Below, in pieces: positions 43,904-51,356 of a stretch of DNA of 64,000 bases (position 1 is its first letter; the number at the start of each line of letters is the position of its first letter). The notes under the pieces were generated by a model, which saw only the letters and a program-made list of their open reading frames with translations, made no database searches and had not been told where the DNA came from. A program made the position numbers and the translations under genes. This DNA comes from Rhodospirillaceae bacterium (GTDB lineage Bacteria > Pseudomonadota > Alphaproteobacteria > UBA8366), in the NCBI GenBank assembly GCA_002716125.1, contig PAZH01000050.1, positions 35,687 to 99,686 of the forward strand. Direction: 5' to 3'.

Positions 43904-44788
43904 CTAGAAGAGATTGACCGCGTCGGCGATCTTGGCGTTGCCAAGGGTCTCCTGCGGCAAGTCTTCGCTCTCTGCGACGGCTTCTTGAAGTCCCATGGCG
44001 TCTAAGGCGACAAGCTTCGCCATGAGACCGACAATTTCACTTTCCTGTTGGAGAACTTGATAATCGCCCTCCGCTTCGGTCAGGAGTTGGCGCAGGAAGT
44101 CCGGTTTTGTCTTGGCGTCGCCTGTCACATCCAGTTTCGCTTTGTGCGGATGTGCTTCGATCTTTGCCGCCAAGGCGTTAATCGCGGAAACGTTTGCGGC
44201 GTATTGTTTGGAGTACTTGGAGTCGGCGCTGAGGCTCGTGGCGAACAGTTTTGTGTCGATGATCTCCGCAGACCGTTCGAATCGCGCGCGTGCCGCTGTT
44301 TGTTTTTCAACCAAGGCTGATTGCCCTGGTGATTTCGCTGCGGCGTCCCGTTCGATTTTATTCAGCAGACGCTGATAGACCTTGATCCGCGTCTTGAGAT
44401 GTTTGCCGCGCATCTTGTGCTGCTCTTGGACAATGGAGAGGTATTCGCGTTTCTCCGCGAGGAACTGATGTTTCAGTTCGAATTGGATATCGCCCTCCGC
44501 TTGATCGACAGCAGCCTGCAGGTCACGCAATGTTTGAAGCTTCAATGCAATCTCGGCATCCGTATCGCGGAGCGCGTCGGCCAAAGGCGATGACGAAAAG
44601 TCCTTGTCGAGCGCTTTTTTGATGTTCGCACTCGGCAGTTTTACAAGACGTTCCGAAATCGATGGTTTCCATCCGGCATCTGACGCGGCCAAGGCGGGTT
44701 GAAGGCCAAGCACGGCGGACGACGACAAAAGGGTAGCCACAAGACCGATGCGGACGCCATTCCGTATGCAGTTAAGTTTTCTCATCAT
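43904..44788 (-). CDS. Periplasmic coiled-coil protein of unknown function
   Basis: 294 residues (ATG 44788 or 44785). A signal peptide ends near ALAAS (about 34-36). From about 75 to 270 the sequence is almost wholly helical with heptad-like spacing (LKLQTLRDLQAAVDQAEGDI, LLNKIERDAAAK, LQQESEIVGLMAKL). No domain is recognised. Such a protein could act as a spacer or clamp in the periplasm. It is in the tight minus-strand run between a lipoprotein and a small exported protein. Confidence 0.7.
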   Translation of the reverse strand: MMRKLNCIRNGVRIGLVATLLSSSAVLGLQPALAASDAGWKPSISERLVKLPSANIKKALDKDFSSSPLADALRDTDAEIALKLQTLRDLQAAVDQAEGDIQFELKHQFLAEKREYLSIVQEQHKMRGKHLKTRIKVYQRLLNKIERDAAAKSPGQSALVEKQTAARARFERSAEIIDTKLFATSLSADSKYSKQYAANVSAINALAAKIEAHPHKAKLDVTGDAKTKPDFLRQLLTEAEGDYQVLQQESEIVGLMAKLVALDAMGLQEAVAESEDLPQETLGNAKIADAVNLF

Positions 44789-44826
44789 TTTCTCATTTCC
44801 TCATTCTGGCGTAGATCGGATGCGGG

Positions 44827-45411
44827 TTAGTTTTTCTTCCAATATTTCAGCCGCTCGAACTCCGTTTCGGTTTTGGCATTGATGTTGAGCATCGACAGCT
44901 CATAGGAGTTCGGGATGGACCGTTTGCCGGTTAAAAGCGTCATCGTGTCGATGAAGGAGGCGCCGTTGGGCAAGTAGAGGTCATAGCCGGCGAAGGCTGT
45001 TTGGAACTTGCCAAGATTGGCTTGTGCCGTTGCCAGGTCGCCGCCCTTGGCGTAGTTGACGATGCCGAGCGCGTACGCCTGCATGCGCTCTTCAATCGCG
45101 ACATGCGCGGCTTCCGGACCGAGATCCGCTTCGCATTTCTCGATTAAGCGGGCGCTTGCGATATAACCGCCGGGGTTACCTTTGCTGCGGGCGTCCTGAT
45201 CCAATTTCACGGCGTCGTCGACGCAACTGCGATAATTCTCCATAGCGGAGATTTCTTGGAACCGAGCTTCGCGGAATCCGATACCTTCGGACGGAGACGA
45301 AGTGGTTTGACATGCCGACGCAAGGAGGACGGCGGTTAGGCCGACAGCGCCGACCAATAGGTTGCGGCCGCGGTTCGATTTACCGAGGCGGTTTGAGATT
45401 GATTGGGTCAT
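44827..45411 (-). CDS. Lipoprotein of unknown function
   Basis: 194 residues, AAGGAG 8 bases before ATG 45411. The N-terminus is basic for 18 residues, then hydrophobic to LASAC, giving C34; this is a slightly unusual lipobox with Leu at -4. The mature part is helical, with Cys in NYRSCVDDAV and IEKCEADLG that may pair. No domain recognised. It belongs to the run of exported proteins between the Lon-like gene and the ExbB-like gene. Confidence 0.7.
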   Translation of the reverse strand: MTQSISNRLGKSNRGRNLLVGAVGLTAVLLASACQTTSSPSEGIGFREARFQEISAMENYRSCVDDAVKLDQDARSKGNPGGYIASARLIEKCEADLGPEAAHVAIEERMQAYALGIVNYAKGGDLATAQANLGKFQTAFAGYDLYLPNGASFIDTMTLLTGKRSIPNSYELSMLNINAKTETEFERLKYWKKN

Positions 45412-45495
45412 CGCTCGACTCCTTGGTTGATACTCGGAGTCGGCTATGGAGGGGTTAGCGGCTTTTTTTCTCAGCGCACCGCTCGGCGCTCGGAA

Positions 45496-45909
45496 TTATT
45501 CGATTTTGACGGAATCCCCATTGAGGCGGAAGGTTTTCTTAACGGAAAACTTATTTCCGGCGTCGTCTTTGCCCCAATATTCGACCGTGACCGTTTCCTC
45601 ATCAAGCTTGGTTGCGACCTGGTGCCGAGGTTGTGTCAGGCTCTTGCCCGCGTCGATGCGGTATTTCACCAATGCGCTCAAACACTTCTTTTGCTCGATG
45701 TAACAGACCTTACCTTTGGTAAGCGTGACACTGATATCGTTGCTGACGACGTACCGGCGCGCGTGATGATATTTGTGCAATCCGTTGACGAACTCGTATT
45801 TGAGATTGTCGATCTCCATTGCAAATTCAGCCGCTTTGCTGCCGGCTTGGGAGATATTCGAAGTGAAGAGGGCCAGGCTGAAGGCGGCCAGCCAAATTGG
45901 ATATCTCAT
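45496..45909 (-). CDS. Small exported beta-rich protein
   Basis: 137 residues, AAAGGA site. A signal peptide ends near SQA (22). The mature part has VCYIEQKKC, a Cys pair 7 residues apart that probably forms a disulfide, and alternating strands (ETVTVEYWG, KKTFRLNG). No family recognised. It follows the Lon-like gene after 78 bases. Confidence 0.68.
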   Translation of the reverse strand: MRYPIWLAAFSLALFTSNISQAGSKAAEFAMEIDNLKYEFVNGLHKYHHARRYVVSNDISVTLTKGKVCYIEQKKCLSALVKYRIDAGKSLTQPRHQVATKLDEETVTVEYWGKDDAGNKFSVKKTFRLNGDSVKIE

Positions 45910-45987
45910 CTATTCGTCCGTCCTTTCTGTTCCCCGCCCGCGGCCATGCTGCCGGGCTTGATCGGTGGGGTCAACCGGGTCTCTGCC

Positions 45988-47361
45988 CTACCTCAGGAGT
46001 TTAAGGGTGGCGTCCGTATACGCGATGCCGCGTTTAGCGAGAGTGGCGGCGGCTTTTAGGCGGGATTGAGCGGTCGATTTGGGCCCGATTTCGGGAACGT
46101 GCTCGCCGGCCCATCCGGCGGATCCATCGACCGGACGGTCGCTCGCGATAACGACGACTTCCATGTCAAAATCCGCACGCAGCCGTCGCGGCAATTCGAT
46201 CTTCCACCGCAGTGCCGTGCGGCTGGGCCCGAGTCTTACCGTATCCGAAATTTCCGTCTCGCCGGACGCCCAACGGCTATATCGACCCCAAAGATAGGTT
46301 TCGGCATTGTCGGCCTCAGCGATGAACTCGAGACTGCAAAGTCCTTTGAAGCGGCTCGCTTCGAACTGTCGTTCCGTCAAGCGGCCGCTTTCATGGCGGA
46401 CCGTCTCCGCGACGCCGAACCGAACGGCGGCACAACTCTCTCCATCCGGCGCACGATGCTCAATCAGGCGAATACGGAGGTTGTCCTTGTTCGGGCGGTC
46501 CGCAGCAACGAATTTTCGATAGAACGAGGCTTTGATGCGTTCTTTCGTATCAGCACGCGATGCCGTTTCGAGTGCATGGTGCAATGACTTGTAGCGCCCC
46601 GCTTGCTCTAGCGCCTCCCATGGCGCGACCTCTGACACGAGCCATACGTAGCCGGTGGCCCCGCCAATGCCGAGCAACAGCAGGGCTGAGATGATCCCCA
46701 TAAGCGAGCGGCGGCGTGGCGGACTATCGGATGAATGCGCGGACAGGACGGCGGGGGGTTTGGGCGGCGGCGCGCTTTCTTGCGAAATGGGCGCAAGTTC
46801 GAAAGGCAGCGACCCCAGCGCGTCGCGGACATGGCTGCATCGAACGATCTCGACTCCGTCCAAATGCGCCGATGCTTCAAGATCATCCGCATTCGCCTCG
46901 GGCAGAAAGATACCAACCGTTTTATGCTGGATGCGGTATTCGGATGCTTGCTCTCTCAGAGACTCCAACTTCGCCGATACATGGTCGATCCCCAACACGT
47001 CGAGATCGATATTCACTTCACCGGTTGCGAACACGACATGCGTCGCGTCGTCGATGGTCGAGGCCAATCGACCTGCCGCATGAAGCGCGTGCGCGAGGTA
47101 GAGGCCGAATTGCCAGCTGTATCCGTCTTCAATGGTTGCGGAAAGATCTACGCGGTACGCCGCATGTCCGAAGTCGCGCTGAAGAACGCCGCTCGGCTGT
47201 CGTACAAAGTCATGATACGCACCGCTGATCGGCAGGGGTTTCGCCTTACCGGCTAGGCAGACGACCGAATCGATGTCCGGGTCTTCTTCCGTAATCCGTT
47301 GAACTTCGACCGGACCGTTCGTCGTTGCAATAAGGACGGCGACGCGGGCCTCTTCAGTCAC
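45988..47361 (-). CDS. Membrane-anchored Lon-like (S16) protease-domain protein
   Basis: 457 residues from GTG 47361, overlapping the previous stop in GTGA. Residues about 65-165 follow the Lon proteolytic domain: GYSW with Ser82 at the nucleophile position, FATGE (111-115) for MTGE, SAKLES with Lys131 exactly 18 residues after that Thr as in Lon, and LPEANADDLE (153-162) for the PxEN segment. No AAA+ domain is present. A Pro-rich linker leads to one TM span (219-242), then a 215-residue C-terminal domain outside the membrane. The protease side would face the cytoplasm. Peptidase activity is inferred from the Ser-Lys pair only. Confidence 0.72.
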   Translation of the reverse strand: MTEEARVAVLIATTNGPVEVQRITEEDPDIDSVVCLAGKAKPLPISGAYHDFVRQPSGVLQRDFGHAAYRVDLSATIEDGYSWQFGLYLAHALHAAGRLASTIDDATHVVFATGEVNIDLDVLGIDHVSAKLESLREQASEYRIQHKTVGIFLPEANADDLEASAHLDGVEIVRCSHVRDALGSLPFELAPISQESAPPPKPPAVLSAHSSDSPPRRRSLMGIISALLLLGIGGATGYVWLVSEVAPWEALEQAGRYKSLHHALETASRADTKERIKASFYRKFVAADRPNKDNLRIRLIEHRAPDGESCAAVRFGVAETVRHESGRLTERQFEASRFKGLCSLEFIAEADNAETYLWGRYSRWASGETEISDTVRLGPSRTALRWKIELPRRLRADFDMEVVVIASDRPVDGSAGWAGEHVPEIGPKSTAQSRLKAAATLAKRGIAYTDATLKLLR

Positions 47362-47894
47362 CGTAACAATACCTCTGTGTCGATGTTCCGCAATCCGCGT
47401 AAGATTGGCGATTCCGCGTCGAAGAGGAGTTGTATACGGCCGGATCGCGGTTCCGGTAGTGCGACCTTTTCAGTCGGTCGACCCTCCGGGCAGATGAACA
47501 GCGAGCCAGGCCGCGCGTCATGATCGGCCAATTCGATAATGACGAATATCTGATCCGCATCGGCACGCGACGAGCGGAATGTGATCTTGCACCCGTCGAT
47601 TTCGCGCGTCGAAACATCACCGCTGCTCGCCGCCGCGACTTGTGGCAGAAAATACTGCGAGGTGTTGCGAAGCAGCGCATCGAAATCCCGACGCACACGA
47701 CCGTCTTCCGACAGGGCCTGCAGCAGCCGTGCGCTCGGGACAATCTCCGGATTCGTCGCATAAGCGTAGATTTCCGCGAAAGAGACCGTCGTGTTTTCCG
47801 CGCCGGCGAGCAGTTGATCGGTTAACTCAACGGCATCGAGCGCATTGCGAACCAGCGTCATTTCTTGATCGCTGAGCGGGTTGTCAGGCGCCAT
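47358..47894 (-). CDS. Cytoplasmic protein of unknown function
   Basis: 178 residues from ATG 47894. No signal peptide or membrane span. The N-terminal 75 residues are helical; the C-terminal half (about 98-178) is a string of strands (GCKITFRSSR, QIFVIIEL, KVALPEP) resembling a small beta-sandwich. No family recognised. It overlaps the 543-residue gene upstream by 11 bases and the Lon-like gene by 4, so the three are almost surely translated together and may form a cytoplasmic module. Confidence 0.7.
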   Translation of the reverse strand: MAPDNPLSDQEMTLVRNALDAVELTDQLLAGAENTTVSFAEIYAYATNPEIVPSARLLQALSEDGRVRRDFDALLRNTSQYFLPQVAAASSGDVSTREIDGCKITFRSSRADADQIFVIIELADHDARPGSLFICPEGRPTEKVALPEPRSGRIQLLFDAESPILRGLRNIDTEVLLR

Positions 47895-49515
47895 GGTGCT
47901 CTCCGTAGAGTAATTGGAATTGTTGCGTGAAGACGGCCGTATCGCTGTCGAACAAAGCGTCCCATTCCTGTGACGCGGCGAAACGGACAAAAGCGTCGAC
48001 CTCCCGGCGCAGCGATAGGAGATGCGGAACAGCTTCGGCGAAGCTGTCGACGACTTCATCCTTCTCCAGATCGTCGTCGTTGAATCCCTGCCGCGCGTTG
48101 CTGCGAAAGGCTTTTCGGGCATCGGCCATCAGGGCCGCCAACGGATCGTCGCCCGCGGCGCGCGCGCCGGCATAATCATAGAATCTTTCGGCAGCGCGAA
48201 CGGCGGAGATTGAAATTACCGAGGAATCCTGCCATTCCGGCTCTTGCGACGTATCATCGGCCAGACTCCCGAAATCGATATCCGGTCGAATGGTCATTGC
48301 GAGTTCGATGGCTTCCGGGCGCCGTGTTATGGCTAAAACATGCAGGACAGCCAATAGCGATTTTTCCAATCGGTCGGCAAACTCTCGATAGTCTTCGAGC
48401 CGCGCCGGATAACTCTTTTCGGCCGGTTCATGTATCAAATTACCGGTCAGCCGTTTGTGACGCAGCGCATTCGTGATTCGGCTCTGCGCTCTGCCGAATA
48501 CGGCATTTCGAAAAACAGACTGCGAAAGTGCGATGGCAATACCGGGGCCGTGGGCGATTTCCGTGGCTGTCTCCGTTTCGCGGCCGTTTAAGAACTTGAT
48601 CGATTCGAGCGGTTCGACCGCGAGCGCCGCGAGGGGCGACATATCGCTTTCGATGGCTTCCGCCGCTTCTTCGATGTCGCCGGGGTCCACTTCACCCGCT
48701 TCGACATCCGTGCCGATGCTGCGCGCACCGCTCATACGGAATTTATCCAATGCGTGCGCCATCGCCTTCCGGAGTTCGACGCCAGCCTGAAAGACGCTCG
48801 GATATGTACGGAAATCGCTTCCGTCTTCGTCCGAAGATTGATCAATCCAAAACTCGAGAAGCGCATCATCGTCGATATCGTCGGGTCCTGAATTTCGGCC
48901 GATCCGATCATTCACGAAATTGACCAGCAAATGGGTCTTCCGTTGAGTGTGGGCGCTTGGCAGATGCTCGCGCAGATACTCATACATGCGCCGTGAGATG
49001 CCATTGGCGGCTTCGCCGATCACCGCCCGGCTTGGCACGCCGCCGCAAAGAGCCTCCGCGTGTTCATTCAGGTCCGCATATCCGATCGTCGTCATGAGAA
49101 ACTCCAGAAGAGCGGATAGAAACGGCATACGGCTGTATGTGACGGTGAAGGATTCGGTGTCCGTTTGGACGGTGACGCCGTTCTCCACCAGCTCGATGCC
49201 GGCTGGCAGGTTCTGGCAGTACTGGATGTAGCCTTTGAACGCGCTTGGGCGGGCCACGCCGCTTGACCAGAAGAACTCTTCGTAACGGTTCGTCCGGCGG
49301 TCGCAGGCGGATGCAATAACAAGGAGGTAGGCGAGCTCGAGCAGTGTCTTGCCGTAGTTCCGGCAAACGATGGCACGCGCCAACTCGCGGCATGTCTTTT
49401 GTGAGTACTTCGGGCCTTCATCGACGGTTGTTTCCTTGAGAGCATCGAAAGCGGCGGAAATCTCGCCGCTCTTTCCCTCCTCAATTAAAAGCTCCTCCGC
49501 CGAGACGGATTCCAT
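47884..49515 (-). CDS. Large cytoplasmic protein of unknown function
   Basis: 543 residues, GGGGAG before ATG 49515. No signal peptide, membrane span or nucleotide-binding motif is visible. It is acidic and mostly helical, with an Asp/Glu-rich central part (about 215-310) and no repeat I can define. It overlaps the lytic transglycosylase upstream by 31 bases and the 178-residue gene downstream by 11. Being the largest cytoplasmic protein of the cluster, it may be a sensor or scaffold acting with the Lon-like protein; this is inferred from order only. Confidence 0.72.
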   Translation of the reverse strand: MESVSAEELLIEEGKSGEISAAFDALKETTVDEGPKYSQKTCRELARAIVCRNYGKTLLELAYLLVIASACDRRTNRYEEFFWSSGVARPSAFKGYIQYCQNLPAGIELVENGVTVQTDTESFTVTYSRMPFLSALLEFLMTTIGYADLNEHAEALCGGVPSRAVIGEAANGISRRMYEYLREHLPSAHTQRKTHLLVNFVNDRIGRNSGPDDIDDDALLEFWIDQSSDEDGSDFRTYPSVFQAGVELRKAMAHALDKFRMSGARSIGTDVEAGEVDPGDIEEAAEAIESDMSPLAALAVEPLESIKFLNGRETETATEIAHGPGIAIALSQSVFRNAVFGRAQSRITNALRHKRLTGNLIHEPAEKSYPARLEDYREFADRLEKSLLAVLHVLAITRRPEAIELAMTIRPDIDFGSLADDTSQEPEWQDSSVISISAVRAAERFYDYAGARAAGDDPLAALMADARKAFRSNARQGFNDDDLEKDEVVDSFAEAVPHLLSLRREVDAFVRFAASQEWDALFDSDTAVFTQQFQLLYGEHHGA

Positions 49516-50039
49516 CGTGGTAACTCCCCTGTATACATCTTCGCGCGATACTCGCGCCGCAAGCGCAGCACTTTCCGAACGTATTTTCGCGTCGCCGTTA
49601 TAACCCGGGCGTTCGGTAGGTCGCCGACTCTCGAGCCGCCATTATAGTAAGAGAGCGCGAGATCGACACGCCCTTGGTAGCGGCTCAGCAACCGACGCAG
49701 AAAATGCAGCCCGAGACGAATATTGATCCGGGCGTCCCATAGCAGGTCGGGATGGATGCCGTACTCCGAACGGGAGGTCGCGGGCATAATCTGCATGACG
49801 CCGCGCGCGCCTTTATGGCTCTCCGCTTTCGGATTGAAATAGGATTCCGCGTGGGCAACCGCGAGCGCGAGCGGGACGGAAACGCCCATATTGCGGGCTT
49901 CTTGACGGATCATGTTTATAACGGCGGCTCGGTCCGAAGTGCGGGGCGAAAGCCGAGCGTCCGCCGTGCCGACCGTCGTGGCGAGGAGAACGGCGGCGAG
50001 GCCCGTCGTTAGGAAAGCGCGCCGTGTCGGTCTTTTCAT
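49485..50039 (-). CDS. Lytic transglycosylase (SLT domain), short form
   Basis: 184 residues from ATG 50039, GAAGAGG site. A twin-Arg-like signal (RPTRRAFLTTGLAAVLLA) suggests Tat or Sec export. The SLT domain has AVAHAESYFNPKA with catalytic E65, GARGVMQIMP (77-86), and ALSYYNGG near 130. It cleaves the MurNAc-GlcNAc bond of peptidoglycan. It overlaps the first transglycosylase by 4 bases. Two such enzymes together suggest local opening of the cell wall for a spanning complex. Confidence 0.88.
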   Translation of the reverse strand: MKRPTRRAFLTTGLAAVLLATTVGTADARLSPRTSDRAAVINMIRQEARNMGVSVPLALAVAHAESYFNPKAESHKGARGVMQIMPATSRSEYGIHPDLLWDARINIRLGLHFLRRLLSRYQGRVDLALSYYNGGSRVGDLPNARVITATRKYVRKVLRLRREYRAKMYTGELPRWNPSRRRSF

Positions 50040-50806
50040 CGAACGAACCTCTTCTTCGTGTTGCGTTGTCCCAAGTGCCCATCGGCAATTCGTCCGGCGC
50101 TGAAATCGTCCAACTCGATGCGTGCGGCCAACCGGCGTTCCTCGAGCCGAGCGTTGAAATCGTCGAGGCCATGATGCGGTCGATCGGCGCGAACTTTCTT
50201 ACGTGTCGAGCTGGTCGAGGACGCGGGTGTCTGCCAAACGATCTCTGCCTCGGATGCGGTTGCTTTCAAGCCTTCGTAACGTCCGTCCGCTGCGACTTTC
50301 AGGACTTCGCGTTTACGGCGCTCCAAATCGCGGCGTGTCACGATTTCCTCCGCGAAACGGCGCTCCAGACGCAAAACTTTGCGTGCGAAGCGGACAGGTT
50401 TGTATCCACCAGGCATTTTCTTCGCATAGCGCCTCAGCGCCGTCGGCCAATCGTGTTCGGCATTGCGAAAGAGGTTGCTGAGGATCTTTAAGCCGAGGCG
50501 GATATTGGTTCGGGCGTCCCACAATGCGCTTGCTTCGACGCCGTGTTTGTCAGCGATCGCCGTCGAAATTTGCATGACGCCTCGAGTCCCCGCAGCACTC
50601 TCGAAATCGTCTCGAAATCCGGACTCGACATTGGCGACCGCCAAGGCCATGGACGGGGGAACCGCCGTATCGGCCGCGATTTTGACGACCATCCGTTTTA
50701 CCTCGCGGGGCGTCGCGGCGTCTGCGGTCGCATAACCGAGACACAATACGCTCACCGCAAGAGCCGAAGCGACGGCAAAGCGCGTCAGTTTGAAGGGGGC
50801 TGGCAT
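50036..50806 (-). CDS. Lytic transglycosylase (SLT domain), long form
   Basis: 256 residues, AGGAG site. A signal peptide ends near ADA (30). The SLT core has AVANVESGFRDDF with catalytic E61, GTRGVMQIS (73-81) and WDARTNIRLGLKIL; the usual AYNxG motif is LRRYAKKMPGG here, so the third conserved motif is changed. A basic C-terminal tail (about 155-256) is rich in Arg, Lys and Glu and may bind a partner or glycan. It begins 1 base after the ExbD-like stop. Confidence 0.85.
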   Translation of the reverse strand: MPAPFKLTRFAVASALAVSVLCLGYATADAATPREVKRMVVKIAADTAVPPSMALAVANVESGFRDDFESAAGTRGVMQISTAIADKHGVEASALWDARTNIRLGLKILSNLFRNAEHDWPTALRRYAKKMPGGYKPVRFARKVLRLERRFAEEIVTRRDLERRKREVLKVAADGRYEGLKATASEAEIVWQTPASSTSSTRKKVRADRPHHGLDDFNARLEERRLAARIELDDFSAGRIADGHLGQRNTKKRFVR

Positions 50807-50807
50807 T

Positions 50808-51254
50808 CTAGTTCTCCTGAAGCTGGCGTCGATTAAGGGTGGCGAGCCAAGACGGACTCAACATCGAGACGATAAGATTCGCCGTATTCAACCGGGACCG
50901 CGCTTCAAGCGCCTCGGCCATCGCCGTATCCGGCGATAACGCGAGAATGATCCGGCCCGTCGGATTGATCGTTGCAGGGTCGATCGCCTTCACATTGCGA
51001 TCGAAGTAGGTGCCTTTGTGATAGATGATCAGCGTGTCGTCCTGTGTCGCTGCGGTTTCAGCGCTGGGACTGGAATTCTTGCTTGGCGCGAGCTTGGCCG
51101 CGATGGACGTATCGGCGTTTTGGCGATCGTCGCTTGCGGCTTTGTTATGTGCGGCGCCCATGCTGACCATGGCCAGAATCATGATGCTGAAGAAAGCCAT
51201 CGCGAGTGCGAGAGCCACTTCCGTCATGGCGTTGCCGTAATGCGTTTCGCCCAT
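50808..51254 (-). CDS. ExbD/TolR-like protein
   Basis: 148 residues from ATG 51254, AGGAGG site. A short cytoplasmic start leads into one membrane span (about 13-33). E12 in NAMTEVALALAM sits where ExbD/TolR have the proton-carrying Asp (PxxDVxLxLL), so the acidic residue is Glu here. After a polar linker, the periplasmic part (72-148) matches the ExbD pattern: DTLIIYHKGTYFD, then GRIILALSPDTAM and a final helix. The likeness is by pattern. It would pair with the ExbB-like protein at 42944. Its ribosome site is partly in a hairpin. Confidence 0.62.
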   Translation of the reverse strand: MGETHYGNAMTEVALALAMAFFSIMILAMVSMGAAHNKAASDDRQNADTSIAAKLAPSKNSSPSAETAATQDDTLIIYHKGTYFDRNVKAIDPATINPTGRIILALSPDTAMAEALEARSRLNTANLIVSMLSPSWLATLNRRQLQEN

Positions 51255-51262
51255 CGGGGCCT

Positions 51263-51281
51263 CCTGGAACGTTATTCCAGG
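51263..51281 (-). promoter_or_regulatory. Hairpin overlapping the ExbD-like gene ribosome site
   Basis: CCTGGAA (51263-51269) and TTCCAGG (51275-51281) form a 7-bp stem with a five-base loop in the 102-base gap after the caspase stop. On the transcribed strand its 3' arm shares four bases with the AGGAGG site (51266-51261). It could reduce translation of the ExbD-like protein relative to the caspase or mark an mRNA-processing site. Confidence 0.4.
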
Positions 51282-51356
51282 TGGCTATGCAAAGTTTAGA
51301 CGGAAAAATCTGTGATGATTTTCAGACGGGTGCGATGCGCAGCGAATTGGCGCGTC

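Noticed and set aside
41278..51254. Calling the motor genes a standard Tol-Pal or TonB-ExbBD operon
   Set aside because: There is no TolB, no typical Pal lipoprotein and no TonB-dependent receptor, and the ExbB-, ExbD- and TolA-like parts are too divergent and too far apart.
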